Position numbers and translations under genes: made by a program. Shown here piece after piece: positions 22,581 to 37,929 of a stretch of DNA of 64,000 bases. Each line of letters opens with the position of its first letter. Within the stretch, counting starts at the first letter, position 1. Source of the stretch: Ciona intestinalis. Its lineage: Eukaryota; Chordata; Ascidiacea; Phlebobranchia; Cionidae. The DNA lies in contig NC_020176.2 in NCBI RefSeq assembly GCF_000224145.3, positions 3,493,826-3,557,825 on the forward strand, written 5' to 3'. The notes under the pieces are model-generated. The model was not told where the DNA came from. It was given only the letters and a program-made list of their open reading frames with translations, and ran no database searches.

Positions 22581-22715
22581 AGAACTAAAGACATAAGATA
22601 TATTACTGTTACGTAGGTTGGGCTTACATTTACGTTATTTATGTTCAGACTTAGACGTTTTATTCAATTATCGAATTGTGTCAGTTTTACTTGTAATTAG
22701 TCAGTCCTTTTCAAC

Positions 22716-28894
<6,179 letters not shown>

Positions 28895-29396
28895 ATGTTA
28901 CCTGAGATTTCTTCTGCACAAACTTCAACTAAATACTCATTGTTTAAGCAACGTTCATATATATAACCACAGAAATATAAATAAATTTTGATTTCTATGG
29001 TACAAACGTTGGTTTTGAGATTCCGTTTCAAAAGGTACAGTTTTGAAAGTTTTCGAGAATTACGTCGATTATGTCCTCTTGAAGTTTAAAAGACCTTCGT
29101 ATTTTCGAATCTTAAATCCCAGGCTCATTAATAAACTTTACGAATGTGCTTTCTACATAACATCTGGTTTCCCATTTAAATTCCCCCCCCCCCAGTTTCG
29201 GGCAACGCGAATTAATACCAAACCCAACAGTGCTATCGCAAGACACGCGGTGGCGTTCACTTTGAACTATAAAAGAAAATATTTATCTGTGTATGTCGCA
29301 CATCGCTTCTAAACATATCGACTTTTACGACGAAGTGAGAACTTATTAAAAAACATCCTCTGAAGGCGTTTAGATAAACAAGCTACAATATTATGT

Positions 29397-29604
29397 ATAG
29401 AGTAGGGTGGGAGAAGATAGGACACCTTTTCATTCTATTTTCTCGTCCCATTTGGTAGTAAACGAAGAACATTCATTAAATTATAAAATCGTATCCTCAC
29501 GACTTCCGTTGACCGTTGGTGATTGTTTGAAACTCGAACTCGAGATCAGAATAATTGGTTATTATGTGCTAAAGGTGTCCCATTTTCCCCCACAGTACTA
29601 TATA
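29397..29604. mobile_element. MITE copy 11
   Basis: Starts TATAGAGTAGGGTGGGAGAAG and ends CCCATTTTCCCCCACAGTAC. Inserted in unit A of the duplicated block; unit B lacks it. Confidence 0.9.
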
Positions 29605-29787
29605 TAAAGATGTAAATGACCAAATTGATAAAATCAGTTTAAATTTCGTTTTATAGTTTGGATAGTTGATTTTAAATATTTCACAGTTTAGTCGTTATAT
29701 AAAAAAGCGTGACTAGTACACACCTCGTCGAACAACGGGTGAGAGCGAGAAAGTAGTTTCGAGTAATCTAAACCAACGAATGGTAAA

Positions 29788-29873
29788 GAATAAGCCTAAT
29801 GAGGCCGGCGCGTTGCCAAGCTTTTCCAATGAATAAACCTAATGAGGCCGGCGCGTTGCCAAGCTTTTCCAAT
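29788..29873. repeat. 43-bp direct tandem repeat, two copies
   Basis: Two adjacent 43-bp units (29788-29830, 29831-29873) containing AATGAGGCCGGCGCGTTGCC and differing at one base. Confidence 0.95.
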
Positions 29874-30111
29874 TACTAGCCTAGATATTGAAAAGGTGTT
29901 TGAGTTCAAATTCCGTGACATTTGTTTCCTTGTTAGTTCGTTGCTTTTAAAATTCGGTCGTTATGGAAACAGAGCGTGGGTTTTTACACAAGGAACAATG
30001 GAAAGAAGCGAGAAAACAGTTTCGAATATTTGAAACACCAAAGCGACAAATAGTTTGGCTTTACCTTCGTAGATCATGCTTGTACAAGTCTATAATTGAA
30101 ATGTTCTTTTT

Positions 30112-30835
30112 TTACTTTACGAATGTGCTTTCAATATAACATCTTGTTTCCCATTTAATTCCCCCATTTTCGGGCAACGCGAATTAAAACCTAACCCAGC
30201 AGTGTTATTTAACACGTGGTTCTAGCCACATGTCGACTGGTCGCTTAACGCTAGTATTTGGTATTCTCTTGACTTGATCGTACTGGCCGGACGCCATCGG
30301 ACGCCATGCTGTGTGTAACCGATTTTATACGAAGTAAATAAATTAGTAACATTATCGCAAGACACGCGGTGGCATTCACTTTCAACTACAAAATAAATTT
30401 ATCTGTGTATGTCGTTAAAATTACACACCGTTTCTAAACATATCGACTTTTACGACGAAGTGAGAGCATATTATGAAACATCCTCTGAAAGGCGTTTAAA
30501 ATAAACAAGCTACAGTATTATTTCGTTTTATAATTTGGATAGTTGATTTTAAATATTTCATCGTTTACTTTAGTCGTTATATAAAAAAGCGTGACTCGTA
30601 CACATCTCGTCGAACAACGGGTGAGAGCGAGAAAGTAGTTTCGAGTAATGGTTCGTTGCATCCTTTTAAAACTTGGTCGTTATGGAAACAGAGCGTGGGT
30701 TTTCACACAAGGCTATATCGGGAACAAGAAAAGGAAGCGAGAAAACAGTTTCGAATATTTGAAACACCAAAGCGACAAATAGTTTGGCTTTATACCTTCA
30801 TAGATCATGCTTGTACAAGTCTACGATTGAAATGT
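30112..30835. repeat. Tandem duplicated unit, copy B
   Basis: Second copy of the unit, with a private segment at about 30205-30345 (CCGGACGCCATCGGACGCCA, itself a short internal repeat). It lacks the MITE and the 43-bp repeats of copy A. The ORF of copy A is present but frame-shifted relative to it. The unit lies directly upstream of the intact member of the unknown gene family at 31283. Confidence 0.8.
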
Positions 30836-31282
30836 TTTAACGAAGTTTTATGTTTGGTTATTCGTTCCTTTACTTTATACTTCCGCCTAATAGTATATAT
30901 TACCCATAGTACAAGGTTTCGTTTACAAAATGATCAGCTTTGAATAATTGAAGAAGGCGATGAAACGCTCCCAAGCTTTAAAAGGCCTTAGTTTGTTTCG
31001 AAGCTTGTATTCAGGTTTTATTTTTTGCAGCAGAACATTGAAAATTGTATCATAAGAAATATGATTCTACTAGAGTTTTTAAACATAGCAATGTAGTTTT
31101 ACGTTGCAAGATACAAGCGAATTTTGCAAACGCATTTTCCGCAATTCTCTTAAAGTGATCGATTGTAGTGTTATATCTTATATTCAGTCATTTATTTTTG
31201 TTGTTTTTGCAGTAAAACTTGCTTGGTTACGAGTTAATAAGATAAATATTTCATTAGCAATAATTTGACAACAAATTCAGTT

Positions 31283-31927
31283 ATGAACCCACAGCTGCCC
31301 TCGGTACTTGCGCAAGTTCATGCATTTGTACTTTCTGCCAATCCTAAACCGTATTTGAATCAAAATGTGATGATGTATTTCTTCGATCAGACAAATACGT
31401 GGTGGAGAATTCAAGTAGATGTGGCACAGAACCGAAATTTCCAAGGCCTCATTGAACAGATGAACACAGCAACTGGAAACACAATTCCCACTCTTAAACA
31501 AGATGCTGAAAATGCGCTTAATGGTGCCTTTATGGGCGCTACCAATGTTCAGACATCTGTACCTACCGCTTCCTGGACAGAACACCAACGTGTCAACCTA
31601 TATATTGCTTTCACTTTAAGCGGAACCCGAGAAGCGTTGGCGAACTACAATAGCCGGCCATTTGGACCGGCGGTGGCACAAGATGGAAGAACAATTACTG
31701 CCGAAACAGGAGTTATGGAGCAGAACCCCCATAACACCTGCGTTTATGGCTTGATTACGGTTGGTGGCAATCCACCATTGGCACCATTGGCATCATTGCC
31801 ACCATTGCCACATCTACACGAAATATTTCCATATTTCGGCTCACTAGGGATTCCACAAGATATTATCAGATGGTTCACACGCTGTACTGATATAAATGTC
31901 TGGAGACAGGGTGCTGGTATGCAGTAA
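31283..31927 (+). CDS. Unknown-family protein, intact member (copy 1)
   Basis: A 214-residue single-exon ORF from ATG (MNPQLPSVLAQVHAFVLSAN) to TAA. I do not recognise the family. It has no signal peptide, membrane segment or low-complexity tract. Blocks conserved with the three downstream copies are PYLNQNVMMYF, WWRIQVD, IAFTLSGTREAL, QDGRTITAETGV, NTCVYGLITVGGNPP, LHEIF and IIRWFTRCTDI followed by WRQ. Conservation across copies that have otherwise diverged suggests a real folded protein. The 3' flank is duplicated after copy 2. A lineage-restricted tandem family is the likeliest reading. Confidence 0.6.
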   Translation: MNPQLPSVLAQVHAFVLSANPKPYLNQNVMMYFFDQTNTWWRIQVDVAQNRNFQGLIEQMNTATGNTIPTLKQDAENALNGAFMGATNVQTSVPTASWTEHQRVNLYIAFTLSGTREALANYNSRPFGPAVAQDGRTITAETGVMEQNPHNTCVYGLITVGGNPPLAPLASLPPLPHLHEIFPYFGSLGIPQDIIRWFTRCTDINVWRQGAGMQ

Positions 31928-31989
31928 TTAGTAGTTTTATAATAGATCGATTTATTTAGATTTAGTGCATACATTACTAATTAAACCTT

Positions 31990-32530
31990 TAGCTCATGTT
32001 ATTGTGTAGAAACGGCTTACATATAGTTTTTTTAGGAACATTATGTTTGGTGAACCCGCTTGTATATATAATTATGTACATACTAATGTGATAATTAAAC
32101 ATTAAAAAAAACAGAAACCGCAAAAACTGCATCTAATTCTAAATCTTGTTTTTTTTTAACAGCAATTAATGTTCATATTCTAAATTTATTAATTAATCGC
32201 AGCTTAAAATTAATTGTACATTATAAACATTATCGTTGTCGTGCTTATATATCCTGAAAATAAAATGAATAGCATTAACTGTATTGAAAACCAATATTTA
32301 GCGGTAGTACAGCAACATAGTTTACAAGAGAGCATAGCTTTAATAAAACGACACGGGCTGTATGACGTCATTTAGAAAGTGGAATCCAAACAACGAGTAT
32401 GACTGTGTTTTAACCGAATAATATACAGCAGCTACTCGTTTTCAGCTACATAAAAAAATCCAGCAATACTCCACGCGTCGATTAAAACATTACTTATGCT
32501 CGCGAAACTTTAGCACGGTGTTTGCTATTG
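31990..32530. repeat. 3' flank repeat unit, first copy
   Basis: The sequence from AGCTCATGTTATTGTGTAGA to AACTTTAGCACGGTGTTTGC recurs at 33220-33700 with few changes. It includes CGACACGGGCTGTATGACGT and a short coding-like stretch, AATRFQLHKKIQQYSTRRLK. Confidence 0.85.
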
Positions 32531-32560
32531 AAACCACTGAGCTATACATATATAGTACGG

Positions 32561-32610
32561 NNNNNNNNNNNNNNNNNNNNNNNNNNNNNNNNNNNNNNNN
32601 NNNNNNNNNN
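32561..32610. other. Assembly gap (50 N)
   Basis: Run of N removing the start of copy 2 of the unknown family. Confidence 0.99.
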
Positions 32611-33173
32611 ACCGTATTTGAATCAAAATGTGATGATGTATTTCTCCGATCAGACAAAAACGTGGTGGAGAATTCAAGTGGATGAGGCAACACAGGAAGG
32701 AGATTTCCAAGGGCCTTATTGAACAGATGGACACAGCTGGAAACAAAATTTCCACTGTTGAACAAGATGCTAAAGATGCGCTATCTGGTGCCTTTACGGG
32801 TACTATAAGTGTACAGACATCGGTACATCCCCGGACAAATTACCAAAAAAACAACCATTGTATTGCTTTCACTTTAAGCGGAACCCGAGAAGCGTTGGCT
32901 AACAACTACGATAGCCGGCTATTTGAAGCGGTGGCACAAGATGGAAGAGCAATTACTGCCGAAACAGGAGTTATACAGCAGAACCCACATAACACCTGCG
33001 TTTATGGCTTGATTACGGTTGGTGGCAATTTACCACTTCTACCATTTCCACCTCTACATGAAATATTTCACTATTTTGACTCACTAGGTATTCCACGAGG
33101 TATTATCAGATGGTTCACACACTGCACCAATATAGATGCCTGGAGACAGAGTCGTATGCAAGAGATAGTTTGA
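32611..33173 (+). pseudogene. Unknown-family member, copy 2 (start in gap, frame interrupted)
   Basis: Begins inside the N gap with PYLNQNVMMYF and ends WRQSRMQEIV. Relative to copy 1 there is one frame break near 32710, between the WWRIQVDEA block and the GLIEQMDTAGNK block. It may be a true lesion or a base-call error next to the gap. All downstream blocks are present (IAFTLSGTREAL, ITAETGV, NTCVYGLITVGGN). The last 110 bp are essentially identical to copy 4. Confidence 0.55.
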
Positions 33174-33219
33174 TTATAACCCGATTTCTTTAGATATATT
33201 GTATGTATTACCAATTACA

Positions 33220-33740
33220 CCTTTAGCTCATGTATTTGTGTAGAAATGGCTTATTAGCCTACATATAGTTTTTTTAGTAACATTATGTTTGGCGAACCCG
33301 CTTGTATATATATGCTGATGTGATAATTAAACATTAAAAAAAAACAGAAACCGAGAAAGCTGTAGCCTATATACTTAATTAATCGCAGCTTAAAATTAAT
33401 TGTACATTATAAACATTATCGTTGTCGTGCTTATATATTCTGGAAATAAAATGAAATTGAAAACCAACATTCAGCGGTTCTACAGCAACATAGTTTACAA
33501 GAGAGCATAGCTCTAATAAAACGACACGGGCTGTATGACGTCATTTAGAAAGTGGAATACGAAGCAACAAATATGTGTTTTAACCATAATACAGCAGCTA
33601 CTCGTTTTCAGCTACATCAAAAAATCCAGCAATACTCCACGCGTCGATTAACAGATTACTTATGCTCGCGAAACTTTAGCACGGTGTTTGCTATTGAAAC
33701 TGATCTATATAACCACCGAGCTATACATATAACATATGAT
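33220..33740. repeat. 3' flank repeat unit, second copy
   Basis: Duplicate of the unit at 31990-32530. It contains the ORF segment ATRFQLHQKIQQYSTRRLTD and CLEAR family flanks such as ACACGGGCTGTATGACGTCA. Confidence 0.85.
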
Positions 33741-34549
33741 GTCTATGATTGAAACTAAGAGTTGATGAGCAACACCAATAGCCGCAAATTTCCCCTAGTT
33801 TCGTATTATCGCAAGACACATGATAGCCTTCACTTTCAGCTATAAAAATACTTTACTTCTCCGTGTGTGTGTTGTTCAAATTACACACCGTTACTAAACA
33901 TATCGATTAGTGTTTTTTACAAACAAACTACAATATTACGCATTTATTAAAGTAGTTAAATTACCAGATTGATAAAAAAAAGGTTTAAATTTTGCTTCAT
34001 AGTTTAAAAAGAATATTTTTAATATTTTACTCTTTGTTTATTCAAAAAAATAAAACATATGGCTTGTCATGAATATTCACGAGTAAAATATATAGAACGA
34101 TGGAAAACAAGTCCTGTAACGGAGTTCAGGCACCAGCATGATGCTCCAATGGCCTGCAGCCCACAGAATGCGATAAAACTTTTAGAATGCGATAGAACTT
34201 TTAGTTACTGCATTTACATAAAACTTAGTATTACAGCAGCTAAAACGGAGCAGAAAATTGCTGTTAACATTATGAAGAGATAGAACTACCATGTTTTAAC
34301 GTTCAAACGCGTGGCTGCTTTTCTGCGTGCCTGGAGTCACTCCCTTGAAGAAACAGGCGTAGGACCAATCAGTGTGAGTAATTTCGGTTGCAAAATTAAT
34401 CAGAAATATAATTGTCAACAATAAATTAGTTTTGTTGGTAGCAATAATTAAACAAATAATGCTCTTTTAAGTTAGCCATCACCCGTGGCCTTTTAGCTAT
34501 ATAGATGTGGGCGCGGTAACTACTTCGCCACGACTCTTGTTTATATACA

Positions 34550-34805
34550 AAGCAACAACATTTGATGTTTGATTTAATTATGACTTGGGTCTTGATTCAA
34601 CAAATTGGTAACTTATTGTTTTGTGCATTGGTGTTTGTAACGAGCGGGTGTCGGGTAACTGCTGCATTACAGCTATTGCAAAATTGTCTGTTAATAATTA
34701 GTGTTTAACAGATTTAAGATACACCTTTACGTCTAGCGAATGTGTAGGTAGCGTATAGCGTTGTGTGTTTGAACGTTAGTCGCGTATTCACTCTTTTTTA
34801 TGGTA
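34550..34805. repeat. 5' flank repeat of copies 3 and 4, first occurrence
   Basis: Shared with 35455-35705, including TTTAACAGATTTAAGATACA, GTCTAGCGAATGTGTAGGTA and GCGTTGTGTGTTTGAACGTT. Shows that copies 3 and 4 arose from a tandem duplication of roughly 0.9 kb. Confidence 0.85.
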
Positions 34806-34812
34806 TATTTGT

Positions 34813-35255
34813 CTCGTTGAACAGATGAACACAGCAGCTGGAAACACTATATTTCCACTGTTAAACTAGATGCTGAAAACGCGCTATATGGTGCCATTAT
34901 GGGTGCTGATTTGGTAACTATCGCTGATTTGGTACCTACCACTGAAAACAAGCTAACTTGTGCCTTTATGGGTGCTAATTTGGTACCTACCACTCCCAGC
35001 CGGATAGAATACAAAATTGACAACCAATATATTGCTTTCACTTTAAGTGGAACCCCAGAAGTGTTGATGCAGTACGTAAGCGGAGCGTTTGGACCGGCAG
35101 TGGCACAAGACGGTAGAACAATTATTGGCGAGACAGGAGTTATGAAGCAGCACCCCCTTAACACCTGTGTTTATGGCTTGATTACGGTTGATGGCAATCC
35201 ACCTTTTATTCCACCGCTACATGAAATATTTTACTTTTTCGATTCACTTACATAA
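34813..35255 (+). pseudogene. Unknown-family member, copy 3 (5' truncated)
   Basis: Begins abruptly at the VEQMNTAAGN block, lacking the YLNxNVMMYF and WRIQVD region, and stops before the IIRWFT terminal block. The frame from about 34899 to 35255 is open and carries IAFTLSGTPEVL, GAFGPAVAQDGRTIIGETGV and NTCVYGLITVDGNPP. It appears to be a fragment and is probably not functional. Confidence 0.6.
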
Positions 35256-35279
35256 AACTTGGTATTACAGCAGGCTTGT

Positions 35280-35440
35280 CGCTGCTATCATTTTTGGCGT
35301 ATGTGTTCTTGCGCAAGACTCTTATCGGCAATTGCTCCAACCCAGTGGTCATTGAGGGGTTGTCCAAATTATCAGCCATTTGTAAAAAAATCATTAAAAA
35401 ATTCGCGGTAACCACTTTGCCACGGCTCTTGTTTATAATT
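35280..35440 (+). repeat. SINE fragment
   Basis: Contains GGCAATTGCTCCAACCCAGT and AACCACTTTGCCACGGCTCT, the family body, immediately after copy 3. Confidence 0.5.
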
Positions 35441-35776
35441 ATACAAAGCAACAACACTTCATGATCGATTTAATTTTGACTTGTGTGTCTTGTTTAAACA
35501 ACTTGGTAATTATTGTTTTGTCTTGGTGTTTGTATAACGAGCGTGCGACGGGTACCCGCTGCATTACAACTATTGCATAATTGTCTGTTAATAATTAATG
35601 TTTAACAGATTTAAGATACACTTTCACGTCTAGCGAATGTGTAGGTAGCGTATATAGCGTTGTGTGTTTGAACGTTAGAGTCGCATGTTCACTCTTTTTT
35701 ATATTATAGTTGACCTTGTAACAAGTTTATAACGTAAATATTTTAGTAACAACAATTTTGACAAATATAAACCTAA

Positions 35777-36415
35777 ATGTCGTTGGAAGAAGAACTTGAG
35801 CCCGTTTATACATTTGAAGCTACTCTTCCCTCTAAAAAATCTTATTTGAATGGAAATGTGATGATGTACTTCCTTAATGATTTAAACTCCCCTGAAGAAA
35901 ATCAGCCAACGCTGTGGAGAATTCAAGTTGATGAGGGAAGAACCAGAGATATTGATGGTTCCATTAAACGGATGGACACAGATGGAAACACGATTTCCAG
36001 TTCTATATCAGAAGTTGAAAATGCGATAAAGGGGGCATTTACGGGTGTTAGCAATGTTGAGATATCTCTACCCAACAACAATGGTAGCAGCAATGAAGAA
36101 TTTTACTGGAATGCCAACCGAAATATTGCTTTCACTTTAAGTGGAAACCCAGATGTGTTGGCGTAGTACGTAAGCGGAGCATTTGGTCCGGCGGTGGCAC
36201 GAGGAAGAACAATTATTGGCGAGACGGGAGTTATGAAGAGACACGATTTTAACACCTGCGTGTACGGATTGATTACGGTTGATGGCAATCCACCATTTCC
36301 ACCTCTACATGAAATATTTCACTATTTTGACTCACTAGGTATTCCACGAGGTATTATCAGATGGTTCACACACTGCACCAATATAGATGCCTGGAGACAG
36401 AGTCGTATGCAATGA
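35777..36415 (+). pseudogene. Unknown-family member, copy 4 (one internal stop)
   Basis: ATG start (MSLEEELEPVYTFEATLPSK), then YLNGNVMMYF, LWRIQVDEG and IAFTLSGNPDVL. A single in-frame TAG follows at about 36164, where copy 3 has CAG. The same frame then continues to the normal end, WRQSRMQ. It is otherwise full length (212 codons) and could be a recent pseudogene, a polymorphic null or a read-through gene. The C-terminal 110 bp match copy 2 almost exactly, unlike the rest. Confidence 0.6.
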
Positions 36416-36576
36416 TTAGTTTTGTAACAATTACCAATCCCTTCAGTTAATTTTTTTTATGCGGGAATTGCCTAACAATTAATCGCAGTTTAAAAGAAAC
36501 TGTACATTATAAGCATTATAGTTCTCGTGTTCACTTATTCGTGTGTTTTGTTTGTAGTGTGTATCTCCTGATTTAA

Positions 36577-36772
36577 TATATAGTAGGGTGGGGGAAGATG
36601 GGACACCTTTTCATTCTATTTTCTCATCTCATTTGCCAGTAAACAAAGAACATTCAAAGCATTATAAAACTGGATCCTTATGACTCCCATAGACCGTTGT
36701 TAATTGTTACGATTGGGATATTTAGATATAATGCGCTGAAGGTGTCCCGTCTTCCCCCACCCTACTATATAC
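36577..36772. mobile_element. MITE copy 12 (best-preserved)
   Basis: Perfect-looking ends TAGTAGGGTGGGGGAAGATG and CGTCTTCCCCCACCCTACTA, flanked by TATA on both sides. Suitable as the family reference. Confidence 0.95.
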
Positions 36773-37929
36773 CCATTATACGTGTGTGTTTTACAGTTCC
36801 GTATGCCTTATTCGTTTGTGTGTTGGGCTGATAATTACACATCTAAGTTGTGTAAATAATTAAATGAAAATACCCGAACGGTCTTTAAGAGTTCAGACGA
36901 CAAACATAGAAGCATATGACCTAACATTAACGCGAGAGCTAAACGATTGTGTCGGATTATGACGTAACAAAACGCAGCGATTGTGAATCGTGATATTGCG
37001 TGTGACATTGTAACATGGCACAACACTTGTAACATATTATTATTATTGTATCTAATGTAGTGTAATAGTATTACTGTATAATGTTGTACAAAGCCAAAAT
37101 AAATGTTTTAGTAAATAGTATGCCATAATATATAATACCAATGTAATGAAAAATTACTTACCTTAGTCTTGGAATACAACTTCTTAAACCTCCTAACCAA
37201 CTTCATCTAAACTGGAACGTGGTAGCTCGCTTTGTGGAAGAGGCGTTTTATGCGCGCAGCATTCTCGGCGGGAATAATCAGCTGATGCGAGGCGTCGGTC
37301 ACGTGAGCAATCTGACCAATAAACTTCAAGGATTGGATATCGGCTTGATTGTGACAGCAGTTTAACATTGTGACGTAACATACTAAGTTCACAACGATTC
37401 ACGATTTTGGATTTTCGTTTCAAGCGAATTTAGCCTTAAAATCATTTCTCTTCTATACGGGCGAGGTCATACGGCTATAGACATGAACCACACGGCGCTT
37501 AGTTTTTTTCAGCAGCACCAAGTTTGTTACTTTTTCCAATTTATATCTTCTTCCAATTTTATAAGTTCTCGAACAAAATATCTTCTATTTTTATTTTTAT
37601 GGATTGTTATTATTCCTGGAGTTCGGATTTTGCAGCAAAATATCTTCGGCAAAAACTAATTTTATCGCTTTTTATTCGGAGCTGTGGCTTAGTGGTGAGA
37701 ATATTTACTGTCAATAAATACATGAGTCAGCAGGTGGTTTTATATTTTCTGAAAACGACCATTTGATTCCATTATAATCTGACCTTAATTACTAGTTTTG
37801 TATAGAATGCTGGTATATAGCCTGGGGCGGCGTGAATAAAGGGCATTTGTTGATACGTGGCGGAGTACACTTAGTATTACAGTAAAGTGTACAGGCAGTT
37901 TGTACCAAAAAGCAGAATTATTAAAAAAC
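36773..37929. other. Intergenic before GALE
   Basis: No supported gene. Two stretches on opposite strands share the motif TGTGACGTAACA/TATGACGTAACA near 36960 and 37370. A tRNA-like A-box (GTGGCTTAGTGGTGAGAA) at about 37683-37700 may be a SINE head. Minus-strand ORFs at 36835-37035 and 37193-37423 have no recognisable content. Confidence 0.45.

Larger units (their letters stand above)
21316..22715. other. Intergenic region between the lectin-like gene and SERCA
   Basis: The two genes are divergent, so both promoters should lie here. It also holds a MITE (21776-21975) and a SINE remnant (22420-22580). No coding sequence seen. Confidence 0.5.
29127..30111. repeat. Tandem duplicated unit, copy A
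   Basis: Shares long near-identical stretches with 30112-30835. Examples are CTTTACGAATGTGCTTTC, TATCGCAAGACACGCGGTGG, AACATATCGACTTTTACGAC, TCGTCGAACAACGGGTGAGA and the segment from GTCGTTATGGAAACAGAGCG to CATGCTTGTACAAGTCTA. Copy A also carries a MITE (29397-29604) and a 43-bp tandem repeat absent from copy B. A short ORF from 29963 (METERGFLHKEQWKEARKQF) is the only coding-like element. Confidence 0.85.
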
